The notes: generated from the sequence alone by a model not told the origin. A DNA stretch of 5,765 nucleotides from Tidjanibacter sp. (GCA_017628675.1 JAGBYS010000230.1:1-5765); one strand, 5' to 3'; shown: positions 1 through 5,754, counted from the first letter of the stretch. Made by a program: numbers and translations.

Positions 1-4
1 ATTG

Positions 5-39
5 CAAAGATAATATAAAAGAGGATAATTTGCTACAAA
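5..39 (-). promoter_or_regulatory. Possible leftward promoter at window edge
   Basis: On the minus strand TATCTTTG (5-12) matches the Bacteroidota -7 consensus TAnnTTTG, and a TTTG (36-39) lies 23 nt upstream as a possible -33 element. That spacing is a little long. TATTTTTG (36-43, minus) is itself a second -7 match. Any gene served would lie left of the window, so this cannot be confirmed here. Confidence 0.3.
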
Positions 40-109
40 AATAGTAATTAAGTGTTGAAAAGATAATAAACGACCTTTGTAGGATAACAGCCGACAGCAT
101 AAAAATTGC

Positions 110-117
110 GAACTTTG
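110..117 (+). promoter_or_regulatory. Possible -7 box for the HXXEE gene pair
   Basis: GAACTTTG differs from TAnnTTTG at one position and lies 25 nt before the first HXXEE start codon, a plausible leader length. No good -33 partner is seen at normal spacing. A second near-match, GACCTTTG, lies at 72-79. The leader has no Shine-Dalgarno sequence, only A-rich bases before the ATG, which is usual in Bacteroidota. Confidence 0.3.
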
Positions 118-142
118 CATAAACTCAAAAACCTAACAAATT

Positions 143-799
143 ATGTTACGAAGTTATATGCGTTATTGGCCCGCAGTCGGAGGGGTTATCTTCGCTGTTG
201 TGGCAATCCTTGTGGGTACTTTTGGTGACCAACTTGTTCCCACCCAACGACTTATGGCGGTATTCTTTATGTTGCTCCTGCTACACGAGTTCGAGGAGTA
301 TGTCCTACCAGGCGGTTTTCCTGCGGCGATGAACATCGGACTTATGGGCGAGAAAAAGGACTTCGGCAAATATCCGCTCAACGAGCTGAGTGCCTTTATC
401 GTAAATGTTGTCCTGGCATATCCGCTCTACATCTGCGGTTTTATCTTCCACGATGTGCTGTGGGTTGGTATCTTTATCGCATACTTTACTATGGCACAAG
501 TCTTTATACACTGCATTGTGATAAACCGTAAACTCCGAACTTGGTATAGTCCTGGCTGTGCTTCGGCACTACTTGCGATGGTGCCATTTGGCATCTACTA
601 CCTCTGCTACATCTCCGAGCATTTCGACTTCCCGACATACTACTGGTGGGTACCATTGGTTGCATTCCCACTGGTGGCGGTTGTGATGATTCTCTCGCCC
701 GTGCTTATTTTCAAAAACCGTGATACACGCTACGGCTTTGCCGAGTATGAGGCATCAGCCTTCTCAATTAAAAATGGTATAGCAAAACTTCGTCGATAA
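143..799 (+). CDS. HXXEE domain membrane protein (first of two)
   Basis: A 218-residue, very hydrophobic protein with about six predicted membrane segments (roughly 12-28, 36-48, 83-105, 106-128, 139-157, 168-190). The family signature His-x-x-Glu-Glu is at His48, Glu51 and Glu52, followed by PGGF (56-59). Further polar or conserved-looking residues sit in or near the helices: Asn80-Glu81, His123 and YSPG (135-138). This fits the HXXEE family (Pfam), integral membrane proteins of unknown biochemical role. The clustered His and Glu residues suggest a metal or catalytic site within the membrane, but that is inference. The next gene, 17 bp downstream on the same strand, is a paralogue, so the two are probably co-transcribed. 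The ATG is the first in frame and follows an A-rich leader. Confidence 0.85.
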   Translation: MLRSYMRYWPAVGGVIFAVVAILVGTFGDQLVPTQRLMAVFFMLLLLHEFEEYVLPGGFPAAMNIGLMGEKKDFGKYPLNELSAFIVNVVLAYPLYICGFIFHDVLWVGIFIAYFTMAQVFIHCIVINRKLRTWYSPGCASALLAMVPFGIYYLCYISEHFDFPTYYWWVPLVAFPLVAVVMILSPVLIFKNRDTRYGFAEYEASAFSIKNGIAKLRR

Positions 800-816
800 C
801 TCAAAAAAAGTTAGAT

Positions 817-1431
817 ATGAAAAAGTTTATCAAAAACTACGCACTCGAAATCTACACTGTGATTTCGCTCGGCCTGCTACTCGCAGGCGCATTGATGGAT
901 GACCTCTCGGTAATCCAAAAGTTTGTGATGGTTTTCAACTTGCTCTTCATCCTCCACGAGTGGGAGGAGGGACACTATCCTGGTGGCTTTATCGATCTCA
1001 TTTCGGGTATGATTGGCAAGGATGTGCCTGTTGAGACCAAGCGTGCAAGCCGCATCCCTACGGGCATTCTGCTTATTGCCTTTACCTTTGTTCCATTCTT
1101 CTGGGACGACTGCGTAATTCCTATCTTGGTAACGGCGACACTTGGCATCTTCGAGGGCGTCGTGCATATGATGGCAATTAGGGTCTTCCGCTTGCCAAAG
1201 TTCTATTCGCCAGGAATGGTAACAGCGGAGTTGGAGTTGTTGGTGAGTGTGGCGTTGATTGTGTGGTTAGAGCAGAACAACCTCGCTTCGGCATCGGATT
1301 ATGTCTTGGGTGTTGTGATTATGATTGCCTGCTTTGTGGCAATGCAGCGCACGCTGGTGTGGATGGTTGGAATGAAGTACAGCGACCTTCCGAAGCGAAT
1401 TCGCAAGCAGTGGTCATCGCCAAAGGAATAA
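817..1431 (+). CDS. HXXEE domain membrane protein (second of two)
   Basis: A 204-residue paralogue of the preceding protein. It has the same order of elements: an N-terminal hydrophobic stretch (10-27), a second helix (33-47) ending in the HEWEE motif (His47, Glu50, Glu51), PGGF (55-58), His117 and YSPG (130-133), then two more hydrophobic stretches (136-151, 163-185). Outside the motifs identity to its neighbour is low. The Asn-Glu pair of the first protein (80-81) is absent here, the aligned region reading RIPTG. The C-terminus is basic (KRIRKQ) and probably cytoplasmic. The 17-bp gap to the first gene and the strong terminator 15 bp after the stop point to a two-gene transcript. The pair could act as a heterodimer or have separate substrates. 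The function of the family is unknown. Confidence 0.85.
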   Translation: MKKFIKNYALEIYTVISLGLLLAGALMDDLSVIQKFVMVFNLLFILHEWEEGHYPGGFIDLISGMIGKDVPVETKRASRIPTGILLIAFTFVPFFWDDCVIPILVTATLGIFEGVVHMMAIRVFRLPKFYSPGMVTAELELLVSVALIVWLEQNNLASASDYVLGVVIMIACFVAMQRTLVWMVGMKYSDLPKRIRKQWSSPKE

Positions 1432-1446
1432 TCTACGAATAACAAT

Positions 1447-1477
1447 AAAAGCAGCATCTATTACGGGTGCTGCTTTT
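1447..1477. terminator. Bidirectional intrinsic terminator
   Basis: AAAAGCAGCA and TGCTGCTTTT form a perfect 10-bp stem, extended by one G-T and one C-G pair, around a 7-nt loop. Each strand ends its stem in four Ts. It sits in the 53-bp gap between the convergent HXXEE and umuD-like genes and would serve both. Confidence 0.8.
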
Positions 1478-1484
1478 GTGTTAT

Positions 1485-1919
1485 TTACATCTTTTTGATT
1501 GTGTAGGTTACAACACCCCAGATGATGAACTGATTTTCTGGGAGCACCTCGATAGGCTTGTATTTCGTGTTCTGCTCGTTGGCAGGCATAAGACGCACCT
1601 TGCCTTCACTCATCTCGACACGCTTAACGGTGTACTCGCCGTCGATGTAGCAAACCGCCTTACAATTATTGTAGGGATTCAGGGCCCTGTCGACGATGAG
1701 AATGTCGCCTTCGTCCATTCCGCTATCGACCATCGACACCCCGTCCACACGGAAGAAAAATGTTGAGGCTCGGTGCTTTACGAGCAACCTGATAAGGTCC
1801 AACTTCTCGCGAATGTCCTCGGCAGGGCTCGGAAATCCTGCCTTGATTTCGCCCATAAGCTCCGTTTCAAAAGAGCTGCCCGTATCTATGCTGTGAGGTA
1901 TAAACTTGTCCAATTCCAT
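1485..1919 (-). CDS. umuD: UmuD-like S24 autoprotease, DNA polymerase V subunit
   Basis: A 144-residue S24 (LexA/UmuD) family protein. UmuD is cleaved in a RecA-stimulated self-reaction to UmuD', which joins UmuC to form error-prone polymerase V for lesion bypass. The N-terminal arm contains the probable cleavage site Ala27-Gly28 within AGFPSPAED. The catalytic pair is Ser62 (DGVSMVDSGM) and Lys99 (EYTVKRV). The spacing between cleavage site, Ser and Lys closely follows Escherichia coli UmuD (Cys24-Gly25, Ser60, Lys97). The length suits UmuD, and there is no helix-turn-helix as in LexA. The ATG at 1919 places the arm at normal length. No umuC follows: the gene runs into a terminator and a convergent unrelated gene, so any UmuC partner must be encoded elsewhere. 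A palindrome at its promoter suggests repression, plausibly by an SOS-type regulator. Confidence 0.92.
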   Translation of the reverse strand: MELDKFIPHSIDTGSSFETELMGEIKAGFPSPAEDIREKLDLIRLLVKHRASTFFFRVDGVSMVDSGMDEGDILIVDRALNPYNNCKAVCYIDGEYTVKRVEMSEGKVRLMPANEQNTKYKPIEVLPENQFIIWGVVTYTIKKM

Positions 1920-1941
1920 ACGAAAATTCTATCGTGCTTTG

Positions 1942-1959
1942 TTTGCATATGCAAAAATA
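1942..1959 (-). promoter_or_regulatory. umuD -7 box overlapped by palindromic operator
   Basis: On the minus strand TATTTTTG (1952-1959) exactly fits TAnnTTTG. The perfect 14-bp palindrome TTTGCATATGCAAA (1942-1955) overlaps its downstream half and extends toward the transcription start, where a bound repressor would block RNA polymerase. No clear -33 TTTG is present, which suggests a weak or activator-dependent promoter. A looser inverted repeat, GTACG (1960-1964) and CGTAC (1979-1983), covers the -33 region. Operator function is inferred from position and symmetry only. Confidence 0.55.
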
Positions 1960-2022
1960 GTACGCTGTCCCCATTCTTCGTACACCTCCTCCCGAAAATA
2001 TTTGCCACCTCGGAGTTTTTTT

Positions 2023-2149
2023 CGGGCGCCATTCGCGAGGATTAATCCGCCATTCGGCGGCTTTTTCCTCTTGCGCTGCCGCGGGCGCTTTCCCCGAGGA
2101 TTGACTGCGCTGCGCTTGTCTTTCCTCTCACGCTGCCGCGGGCGCTTTC
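2023..2149. repeat. GC-rich imperfect tandem repeat, about 59 bp period
   Basis: Two full units and a partial third. A 19-bp sequence, CGCTGCCGCGGGCGCTTTC, is identical at 2074-2092 and 2131-2149; with the preceding TTTCCTCT it gives 29 bp with two mismatches (2064-2092 and 2121-2149). The block CGGGCGC...CGAGGATT recurs at 2023-2043 and 2082-2102, and CGGGCGCTTTC again at 2139-2149, so the period is 59 then 57 bp. The first unit includes the palindrome GGATTAATCC (2039-2048) and a short hairpin CCGCC-ATTC-GGCGG followed by CTTTTT. CCGAGGATTGA (2094-2104) is also found in the T arm of the nearby tRNA (2299-2309). Open frames across it translate into low-complexity Arg/Ser/Gly repeats and do not look coding. 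Confidence 0.8.
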
Positions 2150-2166
2150 AAAGCAAACAACGAGAA

Positions 2167-2200
2167 AGGGCGACAACGAGTGTCGCCCTCCTCTTTTTTT
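2167..2200 (+). terminator. Rightward intrinsic terminator hairpin
   Basis: AGGGCGACA and TGTCGCCCT form a perfect 9-bp stem around ACGAG. CCTC and seven Ts (2194-2200) follow. No plus-strand gene immediately upstream needs it, so it may act as insulation or be part of the inverted repeat. Confidence 0.6.
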
Positions 2201-2245
2201 GTTGCGATAGGCTTTTTGTGAGCGAGCTCCCAAGCCTATTGCAAC

Positions 2246-2274
2246 AAAAAAAGGTGAAACTTTCGTTTCACCTT
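2246..2274 (-). terminator. tRNA-Thr intrinsic terminator
   Basis: On the minus strand AAGGTGAAAC and GTTTCACCTT form a perfect 10-bp stem closed by a GAAA tetraloop, directly followed by a T-run (2246-2252 on the plus strand reads as As). It begins 16 nt after the tRNA 3' end, a normal position for the tRNA terminator. Confidence 0.85.
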
Positions 2275-2290
2275 CTCATTGTTTGCTTTG

Positions 2291-2362
<72 letters not shown>

Positions 2363-2383
2363 ATTTACTTCCTAAAAGCGGGA

Positions 2384-2414
2384 CAAAAGTACAACGCATT
2401 TTTTTATTATGCAA
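2384..2414 (-). promoter_or_regulatory. tRNA-Thr promoter
   Basis: On the minus strand TACTTTTG (2384-2391) is an exact TAnnTTTG -7 box, and TTG (2412-2414) lies 20 nt upstream as a -33 element. The box ends 21 nt before the mature tRNA 5' end, leaving a short leader to be removed by RNase P. Upstream sequence is very A/T-rich. Confidence 0.7.
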
Positions 2415-2504
2415 CTTTTTTGTGCAAAAAAATCGCAAAAACATTTTGCCCGACTGTGCAACTATTTGTGGGTCACTTTTTTAGGCCACAGGGTGGAGCC
2501 CTTG

Positions 2505-2540
2505 AAAATAAGAGCCGAGCCAACACAGTCGGCCCGGCTC
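2505..2540 (-). terminator. Terminator of the sigma factor operon
   Basis: On the minus strand GAGCCGGGCCGA pairs over 12 positions with TTGGCTCGGCTC (two G-U pairs) around a 5-nt loop, followed by TTATTTT. It lies 48 bp after the stop codon of the last gene of the operon. Confidence 0.75.
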
Positions 2541-2588
2541 CCGATAAAAATCAAATTAACCGTATGATTTATTCCTCTTTTTGCCTCT

Positions 2589-2990
2589 CTATTTCTCCTC
2601 CTCCTTGTCGGCAGTCTGCAGCGAAGCGAGACGCATCTCCAGCACGAAGGCCACAATAAGGCCCACACCGCCGCCCAGAGCAAAGTAGAGCCAGGTGTAG
2701 ATATCCTCGGTGTGGAGTCCCGCAAGGTGGCAGACAAGCGCCGCCAGGCCGACACCCACCAGTGTGCTGCCCCAGCGGAGCGCCACGACCTTATCTCGCT
2801 TCTTATTGGGGGTCGCTATCAGCAGTTTGGTCATTTCGGGCGAGGCGCCACTGCGGATAATCTCCTTGCGGAGTTCGTTCCTCTGGTTGTTGCGCTTGAT
2901 GATGACACAGGCGACCATAATAATAGCCAGGATGGGGATGGCAAATGCAAGAATGATTGCCATAAGTCCTTCAAATTGAATGGGATTCAT
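2589..2990 (-). CDS. Three-helix membrane protein, DUF6249-like
   Basis: A 133-residue protein with a hydrophobic N-terminal helix (9-31), a basic cytoplasmic linker (32-72, including KRNNQRNELRKEIIRSGASPEMTKLL), two more helices (75-91 and 99-118) and a charged tail ending DKEEEK. The layout, one helix, a linker with a Gly-x-x-Pro-Glu segment, then a helical hairpin, resembles the Bacteroidota family DUF6249; this is recalled from family architecture, not searched. It is the last gene of the sigma factor operon, 66 bp after the preceding small membrane protein. A role in controlling the sigma factor or in the envelope response it governs is inferred from position only. The ATG at 2990 is the first codon of a frame that starts directly with the helix region. 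Confidence 0.75.
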   Translation of the reverse strand: MNPIQFEGLMAIILAFAIPILAIIMVACVIIKRNNQRNELRKEIIRSGASPEMTKLLIATPNKKRDKVVALRWGSTLVGVGLAALVCHLAGLHTEDIYTWLYFALGGGVGLIVAFVLEMRLASLQTADKEEEK

Positions 2991-3056
2991 ATCTTAAAAG
3001 TGTTTTTAGTTATTAAATTTTGTTTTCGTTATTAAGAGTCCGACGGTGGCGGATTA

Positions 3057-3383
3057 TTACACATCCAGGGGCGAAAAATCTCTCACGAGCCTTATCTCGG
3101 TTGCGATGCCCACGATGGCAATCAGCACCACGGGGATGACGTGGAGGGTGCCCATAGTCGCCTCCAGAACATCTTTTGTGAGCAGTATGCACCCGACAAA
3201 GGCGACGGCCGTAAGGGGCACAAAGAGGGCGAAGGCCACCATTCGCAGCCACATCTTCGCCTTGCGTCTGCGGGCCGTGCGCTTTACGGCCTCCATTATG
3301 CGGATGTTCAGTTGCTCGCTATGTTTCTGGTGTCCAATGGCTTGTTCGATAAGTCGGTCGAACCTCTGGTTGTTACTCTCCAT
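3057..3383 (-). CDS. Small two-helix membrane protein, possible anti-sigma factor
   Basis: A 108-residue protein with a polar N-terminal segment of about 43 residues (MESNNQRFDRLIEQAIGHQK onward, predicted helical, followed by a basic KRTARRRKAK stretch) and two membrane helices (about 46-68 and 78-96). Its start overlaps the end of the sigma factor gene by 11 bp, so the two are translationally coupled. Anti-sigma factors typically hold this position and combine a short cytoplasmic sigma-binding segment with a membrane anchor. The zinc anti-sigma motif (His-x3-Cys-x2-Cys) is absent: the only Cys is in the first helix. A non-canonical anti-sigma role is therefore an inference from position and topology; no family was recognised. 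Confidence 0.75.
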   Translation of the reverse strand: MESNNQRFDRLIEQAIGHQKHSEQLNIRIMEAVKRTARRRKAKMWLRMVAFALFVPLTAVAFVGCILLTKDVLEATMGTLHVIPVVLIAIVGIATEIRLVRDFSPLDV

Positions 3384-3897
3384 AGTCTATCATCTGTTTT
3401 AATTTGTTGCGTATTCGGTGGAGCCTGACAAGCACATTGCTCTCGCTGAGCCCCATCTGGTGGGCAATCTCGCGGGTGGAGAGGTGCTGCCAGTAGAAGA
3501 GCTCCACGAGGAGTTGGTCGTTGGGCTCCAGGCGGGCTATGGCCTCTTCCAGGCGTTGAAGTGTCTGCTCGTGGGCGAGTGAGTACTCCTGGTCGGCAAG
3601 CGAAATGTTGTCGGGCGCGACGCCGTGGTGGCGTTTGCGCTCCTCGAGCAGCGAGAGCGCCGTGTTGTGGGCTATCATTTTGAGGTAGGGGGCAATGCTG
3701 AAGCCTCCGCGCCACTGCTCCAGACGCTCAAAAGCCCTCACGAAGGCCTGCTGTGTGGCCTCCTCGGCAATCTCTCGTGAGCGGGCGGTGGCCAGGGCGG
3801 CCGCATAGACCTCACCCGAGTAGCGCTCGACGATGGCCCCGAAGAGCTCCGTGTTGCCACTCTCAATGATTTGGGTTACTATCTCGCGGTCTGTCAT
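3373..3897 (-). CDS. ECF-type RNA polymerase sigma factor
   Basis: A 174-residue sigma-70 family protein of ECF type, holding only regions 2 and 4. Region 2 (about 17-90) includes the -10 recognition and core-binding helices (EEATQQAFVRAFERLEQWRG, then PYLKMIAHNTALSLLEERKR). Region 4 (about 116-170) carries the helix-turn-helix LSTREIAHQMGLSESNVLVR that reads the -35 element. It directs core RNA polymerase to a small regulon, usually in response to envelope or other outside stress. The start was set at the ATG at 3897, which has AAAGAGA six bases upstream. A longer frame opens at TTG 3933, but that codon lies inside the predicted -7 box; ATG 3903 is also possible. The two membrane proteins downstream are probably co-expressed regulators. 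Confidence 0.9.
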   Translation of the reverse strand: MTDREIVTQIIESGNTELFGAIVERYSGEVYAAALATARSREIAEEATQQAFVRAFERLEQWRGGFSIAPYLKMIAHNTALSLLEERKRHHGVAPDNISLADQEYSLAHEQTLQRLEEAIARLEPNDQLLVELFYWQHLSTREIAHQMGLSESNVLVRLHRIRNKLKQMIDYGE

Positions 3898-3930
3898 TGC
3901 CATTCTCTTTGTTGTCGCTACTATGACAGC

Positions 3931-3963
3931 CAAAGGTACAAATTATTACACGGCAGACGAAAA
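3931..3963 (-). promoter_or_regulatory. Sigma factor operon promoter
   Basis: On the minus strand TACCTTTG (3931-3938) matches TAnnTTTG, and a T-run (TTTTCG, about 3958-3963) lies about 20 nt upstream as a weak -33 element. The start of transcription would fall near 3924, giving a leader of about 27 nt to the ATG at 3897. A housekeeping-type promoter argues against strict autoregulation from this site. Confidence 0.6.
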
Positions 3964-3986
3964 TAAAGAAGAGAGTGGGGGTGGGG

Positions 3987-4032
3987 AAATAAAGTTGGCC
4001 CATAGGACTCGGCTTGTCCTATGGGCCAACTT
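3987..4032 (-). terminator. Terminator of the GDSL hydrolase gene
   Basis: Perfect 17-bp arms (3992-4008 and 4016-4032; AAGTTGGCCCATAGGAC and its complement) enclose a 7-nt loop. On the minus strand the stem is followed by TATTT. It starts 16 nt after the hydrolase stop codon and separates that gene from the sigma factor promoter. Confidence 0.8.
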
Positions 4033-4048
4033 GTGGGGCGAAAGCCTG

Positions 4049-4753
4049 CTACACGGCCTTGTCGAAGCGGGTGGCGGCCATAATCGACGAGGCGATGAGG
4101 CGGTGGCCCTCCGAGTTGGGGTGGATGCCGTCGTGGCAGAGCAGCGTGCGCCAGCCCTCCGAGTGGTTGCTGAAGGGGGCGGTGATGTCAAGAATGGGGG
4201 TGGAGGTCTCGCCGGCTACTCCAAAGAGAACCTGATTATAAGAGTCGTGCCAGCGGCTTATAGCCTCGACCTCGCCACCCATCCAACCGAGAATGTTGTC
4301 GCGCTGCTCATCGTTCATCTTGCGGCTGAAGAAGTCGAAGTAATCCTTCGACTCAATCGGCGGCAGAGAGAGAATGATGGGCTGAGAACCTAATGCGCGG
4401 ATCTTCCCGATAAGTTTCACAAATTCTCGCCTGAACTCCTCGAGGGTCGTCTTGGGGTGGTGGTCACCCGAGGGGTCCGAGGCTATGCGTTTCCAGTAGA
4501 AGTCGCAGTCGTTGCCGCCATACTCCAGAATGGTGTAGGCCGACGAGGAGATCTTCTCCGGATAGTGGTCTATTATGTGGTGGGCAAAGCTGATGGTGCA
4601 GCCAAACTTGCCCAGGTTGTCAATCTCGATGTCGTTGTGCTTGCTCAGAAGACCCACGAAGTTGTCCTCCAAGACCGAGTAGTTATTGTCACTGGTGAGC
4701 ACCACACCTTTTGTTATAGAGTCGCCCATTGCGGCTATCCTGATTCTTTCCAT
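4049..4753 (-). CDS. SGNH/GDSL-family hydrolase
   Basis: A 234-residue serine hydrolase of the SGNH/GDSL superfamily, which cleaves ester (often acyl or acetyl) bonds. Block I is GDS with the nucleophile Ser12 (AAMGDSITKG). The oxyanion residues are a Gly near 48-51 (NLGKFG) and Asn81 (YGGNDCDF). Block V gives the Asp208-His211 pair (HDGIHPNSEGH). All catalytic blocks are present, and the length is usual for the family. No signal peptide is seen: the protein starts directly with the first beta strand (MERIRIAAMGDS), so it is probably cytoplasmic. The substrate cannot be told from sequence; an acetyl esterase acting on sugars or a lysophospholipase-like role are both possible. It is a single-gene unit, with its own promoter at 4794-4801 and a terminator, and is divergent from the LytTR gene. 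Confidence 0.9.
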   Translation of the reverse strand: MERIRIAAMGDSITKGVVLTSDNNYSVLEDNFVGLLSKHNDIEIDNLGKFGCTISFAHHIIDHYPEKISSSAYTILEYGGNDCDFYWKRIASDPSGDHHPKTTLEEFRREFVKLIGKIRALGSQPIILSLPPIESKDYFDFFSRKMNDEQRDNILGWMGGEVEAISRWHDSYNQVLFGVAGETSTPILDITAPFSNHSEGWRTLLCHDGIHPNSEGHRLIASSIMAATRFDKAV

Positions 4754-4785
4754 AATTATATATACAAATGAGGTTGTTTTCGTTT

Positions 4786-4810
4786 TGACGGTGCAAAAAT
4801 AGAGCCGTCA
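4786..4810 (-). promoter_or_regulatory. GDSL hydrolase promoter with flanking dyad
   Basis: On the minus strand TATTTTTG (4794-4801) is an exact TAnnTTTG -7 box. It is bracketed by the perfect inverted repeat TGACGG (4786-4791) and CCGTCA (4805-4810) with 13 bases between, a layout suited to a dimeric repressor. The -33 region is weak (TTTT about 22 nt upstream). The leader to the ATG is about 35 nt and A/T-rich. Confidence 0.55.
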
Positions 4811-4826
4811 TTCCTCCCTGCCTAAA

Positions 4827-4857
4827 AGTTGTTATGGGGATGAGTTGTTAGTTGTAA
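4827..4857 (+). promoter_or_regulatory. Direct repeats, possible LytTR binding site
   Basis: AGTTGTTA occurs at 4827-4834 and 4843-4850, and AGTTGTAA at 4850-4857. The first and third copies are 23 bp apart, about two helical turns, the kind of arrangement LytTR proteins bind. The site lies 57-87 bp upstream of the -7 box of the LytTR gene. Binding is inferred only. Confidence 0.3.
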
Positions 4858-4888
4858 AAATGGGTTATTTCGGGATAAATGGCGCGAT

Positions 4889-4921
4889 TTTGGGAAGTTT
4901 GACAGAAAATATATATCTTTG
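4889..4921 (+). promoter_or_regulatory. LytTR gene promoter
   Basis: TATCTTTG (4914-4921) is an exact TAnnTTTG -7 box with TTTG (4889-4892) 21 nt upstream as the -33 element. Transcription would begin near 4928, giving a short A/T-rich leader of about 23 nt before the ATG at 4951. Confidence 0.7.
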
Positions 4922-4950
4922 TCCCTACCAATCAAGGGATAAAAATTATT

Positions 4951-5754
4951 ATGAATACGAAACAGAATCTGCTCTATGGTGCCTCGAGTGCCATTGCACA
5001 CTCCATCCTGGTGCCACTCTTCGCCTTTGTCTTTGTCATTCTCTACCGTCCATTCTCCATCCCCGACATTTTGCAGATGGAGGGAGCATCGTATAGTTTC
5101 AATATAACTATCTTGCTGTGTATCGTCTTTGGCTCGGTGGCACTGATGCGCCTTGTGCTCTTTCTGCTGCGTGGGCGCTTCACCAACACGGGGCTTGTCT
5201 ATGCCGCTTGGTGCCTCGGGGAGGTGATTGTGGCCTCGCTCTTTGCCTCGCTCTACACGACGCTGATGCTTGGTGGCCAGAGCGGATTCTTCGAGGTTGT
5301 TGGGGCCATTGTGGGCCGACTTGTTGGCGTCTGCATCTACCCCTATATTATTATATACCTTATTGTTATGCTCTTTGCGGAGCGTGAGGTGGAGGAACAG
5401 GCAGACCCAGCCTCGCTGATGAAGTTCTACGACGAGTACAAGAAACTGCGCTTTGTGATAACCTCCGAGGCGGTCATCTTCCTCAAGAGCGAGGAGAACT
5501 ATGTGCAGATTCACTACCTCGATCACGGCAAGCCCAAGAAGTTTGTCCTGCGCTCCTCGATGAGGGCTCTGGAGGAGCAGATGGGGCGCCACGGTCTGGT
5601 TCGTTGCCACCGCTCCTATTTCATTAATCCCGAGCACATTAAGATGATACGCAAGGAGTCCTCGGGCGTGGTTTCGGCCGAACTCAAGCAGGAGAGCCTT
5701 GAGCCCATTCCCATTTCGCGCAAGTACCAGCAGGAGGTCACCAACCTCCTTTAA
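4951..5754 (+). CDS. Membrane-anchored LytTR transcription regulator
   Basis: A 267-residue protein with four predicted membrane helices (about 13-31, 50-73, 82-104, 121-143), a charged linker (AEREVEEQADPASLMKFYDE) and a C-terminal LytTR DNA-binding domain (about 167-265). Domain hallmarks are SEENYVQIHY (180-189), FVLRSSM (198-204), RCHRSYFIN (218-226) and ISRKY (255-259). LytTR domains normally follow a response-regulator receiver domain and bind direct repeats; here a membrane domain replaces the receiver and no histidine kinase gene adjoins. The protein may sense a membrane or envelope signal and bind DNA while anchored at the membrane. Autoregulation through the upstream direct repeats is possible. 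The ATG follows a good promoter, and the whole gene lies within the window, ending 11 bp before its edge. Confidence 0.9.
   Translation: MNTKQNLLYGASSAIAHSILVPLFAFVFVILYRPFSIPDILQMEGASYSFNITILLCIVFGSVALMRLVLFLLRGRFTNTGLVYAAWCLGEVIVASLFASLYTTLMLGGQSGFFEVVGAIVGRLVGVCIYPYIIIYLIVMLFAEREVEEQADPASLMKFYDEYKKLRFVITSEAVIFLKSEENYVQIHYLDHGKPKKFVLRSSMRALEEQMGRHGLVRCHRSYFINPEHIKMIRKESSGVVSAELKQESLEPIPISRKYQQEVTNLL

Noticed and set aside
2023..2149. CRISPR array
   Set aside because: Only two to three imperfect units, the intervening segments are themselves related, and no cas gene is present.
3992..4032. Mobile element terminal inverted repeats
   Set aside because: The arms are only 7 bases apart and lie just after a stop codon, so this is a terminator hairpin.
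3833..4393. 186-residue plus-strand frame
   Set aside because: It runs antisense through the sigma factor start, the 17-bp hairpin terminator and the hydrolase catalytic region, with no recognisable domain.
4822..5637. Long 271-residue minus-strand frame
   Set aside because: It is antisense to the LytTR gene, whose domain motifs are unmistakable, and covers the divergent promoters; the translation is compositionally odd.
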